From positions 62,001 through 126,000 of the forward strand of contig NZ_JAEACP010000005.1 of assembly GCF_015999335.1 (NCBI RefSeq): a DNA stretch of 64,000 nt. The letters are read 5' to 3'. A program made the position numbers and the translations under genes. Shown one piece after another: positions 42,842-50,661 of the stretch. Under the pieces are notes generated by a model. That model did no database searches. It was not told the DNA's origin and saw only the letters and a list, made by a program, of their open reading frames with translations. Every line of letters starts with the position of its first letter. The first letter of the stretch is position 1. The stretch is from Tabrizicola soli. Lineage in GTDB: Bacteria > Pseudomonadota > Alphaproteobacteria > Rhodobacterales > Rhodobacteraceae.

Positions 42842-43332
42842 AGCGGCCCGAGCCGGTCCATGTGGTCAAGCAGCGGCGCGAGGGGCTCTTGCGCACGCTG
42901 GTCGATGCGGTGCCCTATATCGCCTTCCTCGGCATCCGGTTCGACCGGCGCGGCGACGAGCTGACGGCGGTGCTGCCCTACAAGGAAGAGCTGATCGGCA
43001 ACCCGGTGCTGCCCGCCCTGCATGGCGGGGCGACCGCCGGCTTCCTGGAGATCGCGGCGATGATCGAGCTGTCGTGGTCCACCCTCTGGGACGGGGTCGA
43101 GGCGCAGGGCGCGCTGCCGGAGGGGCCGCTGCGCCTGCCCAAGACCATCGACTTCACCGTGGATTACCTGCGCCCCGGCCTGCCGCGCGACGCCTATGCG
43201 CGGGCGCGGGTCAACCGCTCGGGCCGCCGCTATGCCTCGGTCCATGTCGAGGCCAGGCAGGACAACCGCGCGCGGCTCTTCGCCCAGGCGACCGGGCATT
43301 TCCTGATGCCGCCGGCCGAGTCGCCGAAGTGA
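42838..43332 (+). CDS. Hotdog-fold thioesterase 2 (PaaI-like)
   Basis: A 164-residue second hotdog protein. It has LPALHGGATAGFLEIAAMIE, in which the usual Asp is replaced by Glu (FLE), and KTIDFTVDYLRPGLPRDAYARA. The N-terminus is longer than in thioesterase 1. Overlaps on both sides (ATGA with thioesterase 1, GTGA with the MATE gene) indicate one operon. The natural acyl-CoA is unknown. Confidence 0.85.
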   Translation: MKRPEPVHVVKQRREGLLRTLVDAVPYIAFLGIRFDRRGDELTAVLPYKEELIGNPVLPALHGGATAGFLEIAAMIELSWSTLWDGVEAQGALPEGPLRLPKTIDFTVDYLRPGLPRDAYARARVNRSGRRYASVHVEARQDNRARLFAQATGHFLMPPAESPK

Positions 43333-44639
43333 ACGACATCACCCACGGCCGGGTGCTGCGGATCGCGGGGCCCATCGTCCTGTCGAATGCCACGGTGCCG
43401 CTTCTGGGCGCGGTGGATACGGCGGTCATCGGCCAGCTGGGCGATCCGGCCATGCTGGGGGCGGTCGGGATCGGGGCGGTGATCCTGGCCACGCTCTACT
43501 GGGCCTTCGGCTTTCTCAGGATGTCGACCTCGGGCCTGGCGGCGCAGGCGCATGGGGCAGGGGATCATGCCGAGCGGTCGGCGGTCCTGCTGCGGGCGCT
43601 GGTCGTAGGCGCCTTGGCGGGGCTCGCGCTGGTGGCGGTGCAGGCGCTCCTGTTCGCCGCGGCCTTCGCTGTGGCCCCGGCCAGCGCGGCGGTCGAGCGC
43701 CTGGCGGGGCAATATCTGGCGATCCGCATCTGGGGCGCGCCCGCGACCATCGCGCTTTACGCGATCACCGGCTGGCTGATCGGGCTGGGCCGCACCCGCG
43801 GGGTGCTGGCGTTGCAGGTCTGGCAGAACGGGGCGAACATCGGGCTGGACCTGTGGTTCGTACTCGGCCTCGGCTGGGGCGTGCCGGGGGTGGCCTCCGC
43901 GACGCTGATCGCGGAATGGACCGGGCTGGCGCTGGCGCTGTGGCTCGCGCGTGAGGCTTTCGGGCCGGGGTTCCGCGCGGGCATGGCGCTTCTGGGCGAC
44001 CGGCCGGCCCTGCGCCGGATGTTCACCGCCAGCCGCGACATCATGGGCCGCACGATCTTCCTGCAGCTGTCCTTCACCAGCTTCGTCTTCCTGGGCGCGC
44101 GCTTCGGCGACGTGACGCTGGCCGCGAACCAGGTGCTGATGCAGTTCCTCGAGGTCACGGCCTATGCGCTGGACGGCTTCGCCTTCGCGGCCGAGGCGCT
44201 GATCGGCCAGGCGGTCGGCGCGCGCTCGGCAAGCCAGACGCGGGCGGCGGCGCGGATCTGCATGCAATGGGGGATCGGCGGGGCCATCGGGCTGGCGCTG
44301 GCCTTCGCCCTGACCGGGCCTGCGGTCATCGACCTTCTGACCACCTCGGGCGTGGTGCGGCAGGAGGCGCGAGCCTATCTGCCCTGGCTGGTCGCCGCGC
44401 CGCTGATCGGCATCGCGGCCTGGATCTATGACGGCATCTTCATCGGCGCGATGCTGACCGGCGACATGCTGCGGGCGATGCTGGCCTCGGTCGCGGTCTA
44501 TGCGCTGGCGCTGGCCGTGCTGGTGCCGCTGGCGGGCAACCACGGGCTCTGGGCGGCGCTGATGGTGCTGAACGGGACGCGGACGCTGACCCTGTGGCGG
44601 CTCTATCCCAAGGTCCCGGCGCTGGCGGCCGGCGGCTGA
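43329..44639 (+). CDS. MATE-family multidrug exporter
   Basis: A 436-residue inner-membrane protein with about twelve helices of the DinF-like MATE subgroup. It begins VNDITHGRVLRIAGPIVLSNATVPLLGAVDTAVIGQ, the conserved first helix with the cation-site Asp, and has ALDGFAFAAEALIGQAVGAR in the second half. GTG 43329 overlaps the thioesterase 2 stop; the open frame runs further upstream only through a shadow frame. It exports cationic or aromatic compounds with sodium or proton exchange. Confidence 0.9.
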   Translation: MNDITHGRVLRIAGPIVLSNATVPLLGAVDTAVIGQLGDPAMLGAVGIGAVILATLYWAFGFLRMSTSGLAAQAHGAGDHAERSAVLLRALVVGALAGLALVAVQALLFAAAFAVAPASAAVERLAGQYLAIRIWGAPATIALYAITGWLIGLGRTRGVLALQVWQNGANIGLDLWFVLGLGWGVPGVASATLIAEWTGLALALWLAREAFGPGFRAGMALLGDRPALRRMFTASRDIMGRTIFLQLSFTSFVFLGARFGDVTLAANQVLMQFLEVTAYALDGFAFAAEALIGQAVGARSASQTRAAARICMQWGIGGAIGLALAFALTGPAVIDLLTTSGVVRQEARAYLPWLVAAPLIGIAAWIYDGIFIGAMLTGDMLRAMLASVAVYALALAVLVPLAGNHGLWAALMVLNGTRTLTLWRLYPKVPALAAGG

Positions 44640-44690
44640 GGCTTGCCTTTTCCCGTCGGGAAAGGGCATGATCTGCGCGCCAAGGGGGAA

Positions 44691-45149
44691 ATGATGCGGA
44701 AATTCCTGGTCGTTCTGGACGACAGCCGCGAATGCCTGAACGCCATGCGCTATGCCGCGCTCCGGGCCTCGCATACCGGGGGCGGGGTGACGATCCTGTC
44801 GATCGTCCCGCCCGACGAATTCCAGACCTGGGTGGGCGTGGCCGACCTGATGCGGGCCGAGGCGCGCGACCGGATCGAGGCGCATTTCGAGGTCTTCGCC
44901 AAGTGGATGCGCGACAAGCAGGGGGTCAACCCGGAACTGGTGATCCGCGAGGGCGACCCGGTGGTCGAGATACTGGCCCAGGTGAAGGACGATCCCCAGA
45001 TCAGCGTGCTGGTGCTGGGGGCGGGAACCGAAAAGGCCGGGCCCGGACCGCTGGTCACGGCGCTCAGCCGCAACTCGGGCAACCTGCCGATCCCGATCAC
45101 CATCGTGCCCGGCGACATGTCGAAGGAACGGCTGGAAAGCATAACGTGA
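44691..45149 (+). CDS. Universal stress protein, single domain
   Basis: A 152-residue Usp-family protein with the start MRKFLVVLDDSRECLNAMRYAALRA. The end VLVLGAGTEKAGPGPLVTALSR is where the nucleotide motif should be, but the G-x2-G-x9-G-S pattern is incomplete, so ATP binding is doubtful. AAGGGGGAA precedes ATG 44691; a second ATG follows directly. A short stem lies between the MATE gene and this start. Unrelated in sequence to the two-domain Usp at 8631 beyond the fold. Confidence 0.85.
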   Translation: MMRKFLVVLDDSRECLNAMRYAALRASHTGGGVTILSIVPPDEFQTWVGVADLMRAEARDRIEAHFEVFAKWMRDKQGVNPELVIREGDPVVEILAQVKDDPQISVLVLGAGTEKAGPGPLVTALSRNSGNLPIPITIVPGDMSKERLESIT

Positions 45150-45178
45150 TCGCGCGCCGGGGCTGAAGGCAAGGCAAA

Positions 45179-45192
45179 TAAGCGCATGCTTA
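45179..45192. promoter_or_regulatory. Short inverted repeat before the EptA-like gene
   Basis: TAAGC-GCAT-GCTTA, 75 bases before the start at 45267. It could be an operator for the phosphoethanolamine transferase; nothing else supports it. Confidence 0.3.
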
Positions 45193-45266
45193 CAGCAACC
45201 CGCCAAGGCATCCGCTAGATGGGCGCCAGGGCCGCAGACTGGCCCGGCCTTCCCCAGGACAACCCG

Positions 45267-46895
45267 ATGCCCCTTCTGCCGCCGACCGGGCGCCGCCCGA
45301 CGCTCTCCGCCCTTGGTCTCAACCTGCTGGTCACCACCTATCTTCTCGCGCTGTGCAACGCGACCTTCTGGGGTCACCTGTTCCGCATCTTCGAGGGGCG
45401 CACCCTGACGGCCCTGGTCTTTGCCGGGGCGGTCTGGGCGCTTCTCCTGCTGGTGGTGCAGCTTCTGGCCGCGCGCCGGCTGCAAAAGCCGGTGCTGGTG
45501 GCGCTCTTGCTGATCGGCGCGGTCAGCTCCTGGTATGCCGATGTCATGGGCGTCGTGATCGACCGCGAGATGATCCAGAACGCGATGACGACGACCTTCG
45601 CCGAATCGCGGCATCTGGTCACCCTGGCCTTCCTGACCCATGTCGGCCTGTTCGGCGTCCTGCCCTCGCTCCTGGTCCTTTGGGTCGGGGTCCGGCGGCA
45701 GACGCGCTGGCGGGCGCTGGGCAGCTGGTCCATGGTCACCGTCGGGGCGGCGGCGATGGTGGTCGGGCTTCTGTTCACCAACCTCAAGGCCTATTCCACC
45801 GTGCTGCGCGCCGACAAGGAGCTGATGGGCGCGGTCCAGCCGCTGGCGCCGATGACGGGCGCGCTGCGCTATGCCAGGATGATGCTGAAATCGACGCAGA
45901 TCGTGGTGCAGCCCACCGGGCTCGACGCCGCTCCGGGGCTTTACCTGGACGAGGCGCCGAAACCCGTGCTGATGGTCATCGTCGCCGGCGAGACGGCGCG
46001 GGCGCAGAACTGGTCGCTTGGCGGCTACGGGCGCGAGACGAACCCCGAACTGGCGGCGCGCGACATCCTTTACTACCCCGACGTCACCAGCTGCGGCACC
46101 GCGACCGCGACCTCGCTGCCCTGCATGTTCTCGCCCCTGACCAAGGCCGAATATTCCTACGAGGGCGGCCTCTCGCACGAGAACCTCCTGGATGTGCTGG
46201 CCCATGCCGGCTTCGATGTCGAATGGTGGGACAACAACACCGGCCACAAGAACATCGCCGACCGCGTCGCCTCGCGCACCATGACGGCGGCGGACGGGGC
46301 CGAGTTCTGCCAGCCCGAGTGCATCGACGCGGTGTTCCTGAACGACCTGCAGAAGAAGGCCGGGACGATCACCCGCAACACGGTCATCGTGCTGCATCAG
46401 ATCGGCAGCCACGGCCCCAGCTACTGGCTGCGCTATCCGGCCGACCGCGAGGTCTTTGCGCCCGCCTGCCAGACGCCCGAGCTGACCGAATGCTCGGCCG
46501 AGGAGATCGTGAACGCCTATGACAACACCATCGCCTATACCGATCATTTCCTGGCGCAGGTGATCGACCTTCTGGACGGACAAGAGCGGGTGATCCCGGC
46601 GATGTACTATGTCTCGGACCATGGCGAGAGCCTGGGCGAGGGCGGGCTTTACCTGCATGGCGCGCCGGAGTTCATGGCGCCGGACTTCCAGACGCGGGTG
46701 CCGATGGTGCTCTGGATGTCGCAACGCTTCCGTGCCAGTCTGGCGCTGGATGCCGGATGCATGGCGGCGGCGACGGGGGAAGCGGTGAGCCACGACAACA
46801 TGTTCTCGACCGTGCTGGGCCTTCTGGACGTTGCGACCACGGCGCGGGACGAGGGGCTGGACCTCGCGGGCCATTGCCGCAAGGGCGCGGGCTGA
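45267..46895 (+). CDS. eptA: Phosphoethanolamine transferase, EptA-like
   Basis: A 542-residue enzyme with five N-terminal membrane helices (to about residue 180) and a periplasmic sulfatase-like domain. The nucleophile Thr lies in DVTSCGTATATSLPCMFSP, and metal ligands are GETARAQNWSLGGYGR and YVSDHGESLGE. The family adds phosphoethanolamine to lipid A, weakening polymyxin binding. ATG 45267 has AGGAC upstream and gives MPLLPPTGRRPTLS; ATG 45219 would add 16 residues. DgkA follows by one base. Confidence 0.9.
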   Translation: MPLLPPTGRRPTLSALGLNLLVTTYLLALCNATFWGHLFRIFEGRTLTALVFAGAVWALLLLVVQLLAARRLQKPVLVALLLIGAVSSWYADVMGVVIDREMIQNAMTTTFAESRHLVTLAFLTHVGLFGVLPSLLVLWVGVRRQTRWRALGSWSMVTVGAAAMVVGLLFTNLKAYSTVLRADKELMGAVQPLAPMTGALRYARMMLKSTQIVVQPTGLDAAPGLYLDEAPKPVLMVIVAGETARAQNWSLGGYGRETNPELAARDILYYPDVTSCGTATATSLPCMFSPLTKAEYSYEGGLSHENLLDVLAHAGFDVEWWDNNTGHKNIADRVASRTMTAADGAEFCQPECIDAVFLNDLQKKAGTITRNTVIVLHQIGSHGPSYWLRYPADREVFAPACQTPELTECSAEEIVNAYDNTIAYTDHFLAQVIDLLDGQERVIPAMYYVSDHGESLGEGGLYLHGAPEFMAPDFQTRVPMVLWMSQRFRASLALDAGCMAAATGEAVSHDNMFSTVLGLLDVATTARDEGLDLAGHCRKGAG

Positions 46896-46896
46896 G

Positions 46897-47268
46897 ATGT
46901 CGGTGCAGGAGAAACCTCCGCGCAAGAGCGGCGTGGCGCATTTCTTCGCGGCGGCCAGCTATTCGCTGGCTGGGCTGGCGCGGCTGGCCCGGGAAAGCGC
47001 CTTCCGGCAGGAACTGGGGCTGATCGCGGGGCTGCTGCTGCTCTTCGTCGTCCTCGGCGCCAGCCTGCCCGAAACGCTGGGGCTTCTCGGCCTGGGGCTG
47101 CTTCTGATCGCGATCGAGGCGCTGAACACCGCGCTCGAGGTGCTGGTGGACCATCTCTCTCCGGGCTGGTCGGCCTGGGCCAAGGAGGCCAAGGACCTCG
47201 GCTCGCTGGCGGTGGCCTGCACGATCGGGCTGGTGCTGATCTATGCCGGGGTCATCCTGATCTGGTAG
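46897..47268 (+). CDS. dgkA: Diacylglycerol kinase DgkA
   Basis: A 123-residue inner-membrane kinase with three helices. The signature EALNTALEVLVDHLSPG holds the catalytic Glu and Asn, preceded by ARLARESAFRQELGL. It phosphorylates diacylglycerol to phosphatidate. The EptA reaction consumes phosphatidylethanolamine and leaves diacylglycerol, so this coupling recycles that product. ATG 46897 lies one base after the EptA stop. Confidence 0.92.
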   Translation: MSVQEKPPRKSGVAHFFAAASYSLAGLARLARESAFRQELGLIAGLLLLFVVLGASLPETLGLLGLGLLLIAIEALNTALEVLVDHLSPGWSAWAKEAKDLGSLAVACTIGLVLIYAGVILIW

Positions 47269-47387
47269 GTGGCCCCGGCCGGTAGGTGCCGCACGCAGAC
47301 CTGCCATGCGCGAACGGGGGTTGGGGCGGCGCGCGCACAGGGCTAGATGGTGTGACGGGAGGAGCGCAAGCGTAAAGGTCCCGAAAG

Positions 47388-47540
47388 ATGTCCATCCATT
47401 CCCAGCCCCGCCAAGCCAGCGCCGTTCCGGTCGATGCGCTGTATTTCCAGACGGATCGCCAGCCCGAGACCCCGGTCCGGCTGCGCCCGCTGACCGCGCT
47501 GGAGCAGATGTATGCCTATTGGGGCTCCGACCGGCAGTAG
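47388..47540 (+). CDS. Small protein of 50 residues, function unknown
   Basis: A 50-residue frame starting at ATG 47388, reading MSIHSQPRQASAVPVDALYF through TALEQMYAYWGSDRQ to TAG 47538-47540. AAAGG stands 9 bases upstream. It has no membrane helix or signal peptide and no Cys. Codon use is like the neighbouring genes, and the acid/aromatic end (LEQMYAYWG) looks like a short conserved helix. It fills most of the gap between dgkA and nfuA. Translation is inferred. Confidence 0.6.
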   Translation: MSIHSQPRQASAVPVDALYFQTDRQPETPVRLRPLTALEQMYAYWGSDRQ

Positions 47541-47553
47541 GCGCGCGCAGGCG

Positions 47554-47578
47554 CAGGGCGGGTGCTCCACCCACCCTG
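47554..47578. terminator. Hairpin after the 50-residue gene
   Basis: CAGGGCGGGTG and CACCCACCCTG form an 11-base stem with one mismatch and a CTC loop. Related to the palindrome at 27983. No T run follows. Confidence 0.5.
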
Positions 47579-47594
47579 CCCGGTCGACCCGTAA

Positions 47595-47611
47595 TTTAGA
47601 ATTGTTCCAAA
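47595..47611. promoter_or_regulatory. Irr-type iron control element before nfuA
   Basis: TTTAGAATTGTTCCAAA matches the Irr ICE consensus TTTAGAA-N3-TTCTAAA with one change. It ends 2 bases before a TTGACA -35 box, so Irr could activate or repress nfuA with iron state. Confidence 0.7.
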
Positions 47612-47612
47612 C

Positions 47613-47641
47613 TTGACAGTGGCGGGTCGAGGGCGCATATC
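47613..47641 (+). promoter_or_regulatory. Sigma-70-type promoter of nfuA
   Basis: TTGACA (47613-47618) is a perfect -35 box; a 17-base spacer leads to CATATC (47636-47641), a weak -10 box. The nfuA start is 25 bases further on. Confidence 0.6.
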
Positions 47642-47666
47642 CGACTGATCCTGTCGGAGACCCATC

Positions 47667-48230
47667 ATGTTCATCCAGACCGAATCCACCCCGAACCCCG
47701 CGACGCTGAAGTTCCTGCCCGGCCAGACGGTTCTCGACACCGGCACCGCCGACTTTCCCAGCGCCGAGGCCGCGGCGAAATCCCCGCTTGCCCGGCGCAT
47801 CTTCGCGGCCGGCGGCGTGACCGGCGTCTTCTTCGGCAACGACTTCGTCACCGTGACCAAGGCCGAGGGCGTGGAGTGGCAGCATGTCAAGCCGCAGATC
47901 CTCGGCGCGATCATGGAGCATTTCCAGTCCGGCCAGCCGGTGATCGAGGGCGACGGCGCCCCCACCGGCGGCCATGCCGAGCATAGCGGCGAGGATGGCG
48001 AGATCGTGCGCCAGATCAAGGAACTGCTGGACACCCGCGTCCGTCCGGCGGTGGCGCAGGATGGCGGCGACATCACCTTCCACGGCTTCGACCGCGGCGT
48101 GGTCTACCTGCACATGCAGGGCGCCTGCGCGGGCTGCCCCTCCTCGACCCTGACGCTGAAGATGGGGATCGAGAACCTCCTGCGGCACTACATCCCGGAA
48201 GTGCTGGAAGTGCGTCCGGTCGCGGCCTGA
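47667..48230 (+). CDS. nfuA: Iron-sulfur cluster carrier of the Nfu type
   Basis: A 187-residue protein with an N-terminal Nfu_N domain (MFIQTESTPNPATLKFLPG) and a C-terminal NifU domain. The cluster-binding pair is in GACAGCPSSTLTLK, where two subunits share a [4Fe-4S] cluster. DTRVRPAVAQDGGDITFHGF is the conserved lead-in. It hands clusters to target enzymes, perhaps under stress. GGAG precedes ATG 47667, and an Irr box lies in its promoter. Confidence 0.93.
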   Translation: MFIQTESTPNPATLKFLPGQTVLDTGTADFPSAEAAAKSPLARRIFAAGGVTGVFFGNDFVTVTKAEGVEWQHVKPQILGAIMEHFQSGQPVIEGDGAPTGGHAEHSGEDGEIVRQIKELLDTRVRPAVAQDGGDITFHGFDRGVVYLHMQGACAGCPSSTLTLKMGIENLLRHYIPEVLEVRPVAA

Positions 48231-48231
48231 C

Positions 48232-48840
48232 GTGATCCTGCCGATCCTCGCCTTCGACACCTCGGCCGCGCATTGCGCGGCCGCTTTGCTCTGGTCCGGC
48301 GGCCTGATCCTGCATGACGAGGCGATGGAGAAGGGCCAGGCCGAACGGCTGCTGCCGATGCTCGAGGAGGTCCTGGCCGAGGCGGAGCTGGGCTGGTCCG
48401 ACCTGAAGGCGCTGGCCGTGGGCACCGGGCCGGGCAACTTCACCGGCGTGCGCATCGCCGTCGCGGCGGCGCGGGGGCTGGCGCTGGGCCTCGGCATCCC
48501 GGCGGTGGGCGTCACGCGGCTGGAGGCGCTGGCCGAGGGCCTGCCGCGCCCGCTGACGGTGGTCGAGGATGCCCGCCGGGGCGAGGTCTATGTGCAGCGG
48601 TTCGACGTGGACGGCGAGAGGCCGGCGCGTCTGGCCCCCGCGCTCGAACCCGTCGCCGGGCCTGTGACCGGATCGGCAGCGGGACCCATGGCCTTGCCTC
48701 CGGCGATGCCGCTGGCCGAAGCCATCGCCCGGATCGCCGCTGCCCGCGCCCTGGGCGCGCAGCCGCCGCCCGCCCCCTTCTACCTGCGCGGTGCCGATGC
48801 CGCCCCGCCCGCCGACCCGCCGCCGGTGATCCTGCCGTGA
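48232..48840 (+). CDS. tsaB: tRNA threonylcarbamoyladenosine biosynthesis protein TsaB
   Basis: A 202-residue ASKHA-fold protein that pairs with TsaD for t6A37 synthesis on tRNA. The start MILPILAFDTSAAHCAAALL and the central GTGPGNFTGVRIAVAAARGLALG are diagnostic. GTG 48232 begins one base after the nfuA stop, so the two share a transcript. The last third is short and Pro/Ala-rich, as in many alphaproteobacterial TsaB proteins. Confidence 0.9.
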   Translation: MILPILAFDTSAAHCAAALLWSGGLILHDEAMEKGQAERLLPMLEEVLAEAELGWSDLKALAVGTGPGNFTGVRIAVAAARGLALGLGIPAVGVTRLEALAEGLPRPLTVVEDARRGEVYVQRFDVDGERPARLAPALEPVAGPVTGSAAGPMALPPAMPLAEAIARIAAARALGAQPPPAPFYLRGADAAPPADPPPVILP

Positions 48841-48860
48841 GCCCGCGCCTCTCCCTGACG

Positions 48861-48953
48861 CCCCCCACCCCCACCCCACGAGGGGGAGGGGAGGCGCGTT
48901 TGCCGGATCGGCGCCTCCCTCCCCCCTCGTGGGGGAGGGATGGGGAGGGGGGG
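48861..48953. repeat. Long inverted repeat between tsaB and rimI, copy 1
   Basis: Arms of about 37-43 bases, C-rich then G-rich, surround a 13-base loop (GTTTGCCGGATCG). The inner arms CCCACGAGGGGGAGGGGAGG and its near-complement are clear. The right arm shares CCTCCCTCCCCCC with GTGGGGGAGGGATGGGG with the element at 52228. It ends 8 bases before the rimI start. Confidence 0.7.
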
Positions 48954-48961
48954 CCTGCCAG

Positions 48962-49390
48962 ATGACACCGGAAGACCTCGCCGCCCTCCACGCCCGCTGC
49001 TTCACCATTCCCCGCCCGTGGAGCGCGGCGGAATTCGCCGGGTTCCTCGCCGACCCCCTGGCCTTCCTGCTGGTCGAGGGCGACGCGGGCTTTCTTCTTG
49101 GCCGCGCCGTGGCGGGGGAGGCGGAGCTGCTGACGCTGGCGGTGGCCCCGGAGGCCCGGCGGCGCGGGCTGGGCCAGCGGCTGGTCGGGCGGTTCCTCTA
49201 TCAGGCGCGGCTGCGCGGGGCGGCAAGCGCGTTTCTCGAAGTGGCGGCGGACAACGCCCCGGCGCAGGCGCTGTATGAACGGACGGGCTTCGCCCCGGCG
49301 GGACGGCGGCGCGGCTATTACGTCGGGCCGGACGGGAGAGGGCTGGATGCGCTGGTCCTGTGCCGCGAACTGGCCCCGGCCGCAACCTGA
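48962..49390 (+). CDS. rimI: GNAT acetyltransferase, RimI-like
   Basis: A 142-residue acetyltransferase. The acetyl-CoA loop VAPEARRRGLGQRLVGRFL has the RRxGxG pattern, and LEVAADNAPAQALYERTGFAPAGRRRGYY is the RimI-type end with the Tyr general acid. RimI acetylates the N-terminus of ribosomal protein S18, and the gene usually sits beside tsaB as here. ATG 48962 lies inside the 3' edge of the palindromic repeat, so no ordinary ribosome site is seen. Confidence 0.87.
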   Translation: MTPEDLAALHARCFTIPRPWSAAEFAGFLADPLAFLLVEGDAGFLLGRAVAGEAELLTLAVAPEARRRGLGQRLVGRFLYQARLRGAASAFLEVAADNAPAQALYERTGFAPAGRRRGYYVGPDGRGLDALVLCRELAPAAT

Positions 49391-49427
49391 CCGGATGGTC
49401 AGAATTCGCGGGTCCCGGATGGAATAA

Positions 49428-49446
49428 CCCTTGACCGTTCCAAGGG
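49428..49446 (+). terminator. Weak hairpin after rimI
   Basis: CCCTTG and CAAGGG pair around a 7-base loop, followed by AAAC rather than a T run. It lies 108 bases before the BMP gene and could belong to its promoter region. Confidence 0.3.
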
Positions 49447-49553
49447 AAACGGCCCAACTTCAACGGTGAGTGCCGAGTGTCGACTCTGCCCCCGTCGGGG
49501 TGCCGGGCCGCTGGCCGGCATGACGGACAACGACAACCGACCGGGAGCATCCG

Positions 49554-50546
49554 ATGACCTTCATGAAATCCCTGCTGGGCGCCACCGCCATGGCGCTGAC
49601 CGCCGGCGCCGCCCTGGCCGAGCCTGCGATCATCTTCGATCTGGGCGGCAAGTTCGACAAGTCGTTCAACGAGGCCGCCTTCAACGGCGCGACCCGCTGG
49701 GCCCAGGAAACCGGCGGCACCTTCAAGGAGCTGGAGATGCAGTCGGAGGCCCAGCGCGAACAGGCGCTGCGCCGCCTGGCGGAATCGGGCGCGAATCCGA
49801 TCGTGATGACCGGCTTCGCCTTCGGCGACGTGCTGAACACCGTGGCCCCCGACTTCCCCGAGACCAAGTTCGCCATCGTCGACATGGTGGTGGACCAGCC
49901 GAACGTGAAATCGGTCGTCTTCAACGAGCATGAGGGCAGCTATCTGGTCGGCATGCTGGCCGCGCTGGCCTCGAAGACCGGGACCGTGGGCTTCATCGGC
50001 GGCATGGACATTCCGCTGATCCGCAAGTTCGGCTGCGGCTATGCCCAGGGCGTCAAGGCGGTGAACCCGGACGCGACCATCGTGCTGAACATGACCGGCA
50101 CCACTCCGGCGGCCTGGAACGACCCGGTGAAGGGCGCGGAACTGGCCAAGGGCCAGAAGGCCCAGGGCGCCGACGTGATCTATGCCGCCGCCGGCGGCAC
50201 GGGCGTAGGCGTGCTGCAGGCCGCCGCGGACGAGGGGGTCCTGTCGATCGGCGTCGATTCGAACCAGAACTACCTGCATCCCGGCAAGGTCCTGACCTCG
50301 ATGGTCAAGAAGGTCGACAACGCCGTCTACGAGGCCTTCAAGGAGGGTACCGACCTCAAGCCGGGCCTCAACGTCATGGGGCTGGCGAACGACGGCGTCA
50401 GCTATGCCATGGACGAGAACAACGCCAGCCTGGTGACGCCCGAGATGCAGGCGCAGGTCGATGCCGCAGCCGAAAAGATCAAGTCGGGCGAGATCACGGT
50501 GCACGACTACATGGCCGACAACACCTGCCCGGCCGCCACGTTCTAA
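49554..50546 (+). CDS. BMP-family nucleoside-binding protein (PnrA-like)
   Basis: A 330-residue periplasmic binding protein with a signal peptide (cleavage after GAALA near 20). It begins EPAIIFDLGGKFDKSFNEAAFNGA, the family start that contacts the ribose, and has GFIGGMDIPLIRKFGCGYAQG in the hinge. A purine nucleoside phosphorylase at the end of the operon points to purine nucleosides as cargo. It is separated from the ATPase gene by 115 bases with no clear hairpin. Confidence 0.88.
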   Translation: MTFMKSLLGATAMALTAGAALAEPAIIFDLGGKFDKSFNEAAFNGATRWAQETGGTFKELEMQSEAQREQALRRLAESGANPIVMTGFAFGDVLNTVAPDFPETKFAIVDMVVDQPNVKSVVFNEHEGSYLVGMLAALASKTGTVGFIGGMDIPLIRKFGCGYAQGVKAVNPDATIVLNMTGTTPAAWNDPVKGAELAKGQKAQGADVIYAAAGGTGVGVLQAAADEGVLSIGVDSNQNYLHPGKVLTSMVKKVDNAVYEAFKEGTDLKPGLNVMGLANDGVSYAMDENNASLVTPEMQAQVDAAAEKIKSGEITVHDYMADNTCPAATF

Positions 50547-50661
50547 GGCGGCGGGGAAGATGATCCGTGCCGCGCCGGGCCATGGCGCGGCACGTTTCGC
50601 AAGGATGGGCCGTACCCGCGCGGCAGACGCGGGCGCATCCGGCGGGTGACAGGGGGAAGGC

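Noticed and set aside
43230-46925. A 1231-codon open frame on the minus strand
   Set aside because: It lies antisense to the MATE, Usp and EptA genes, has His/Arg/Gln-rich low-complexity translation and no domain. Such frames are common opposite GC-rich genes.
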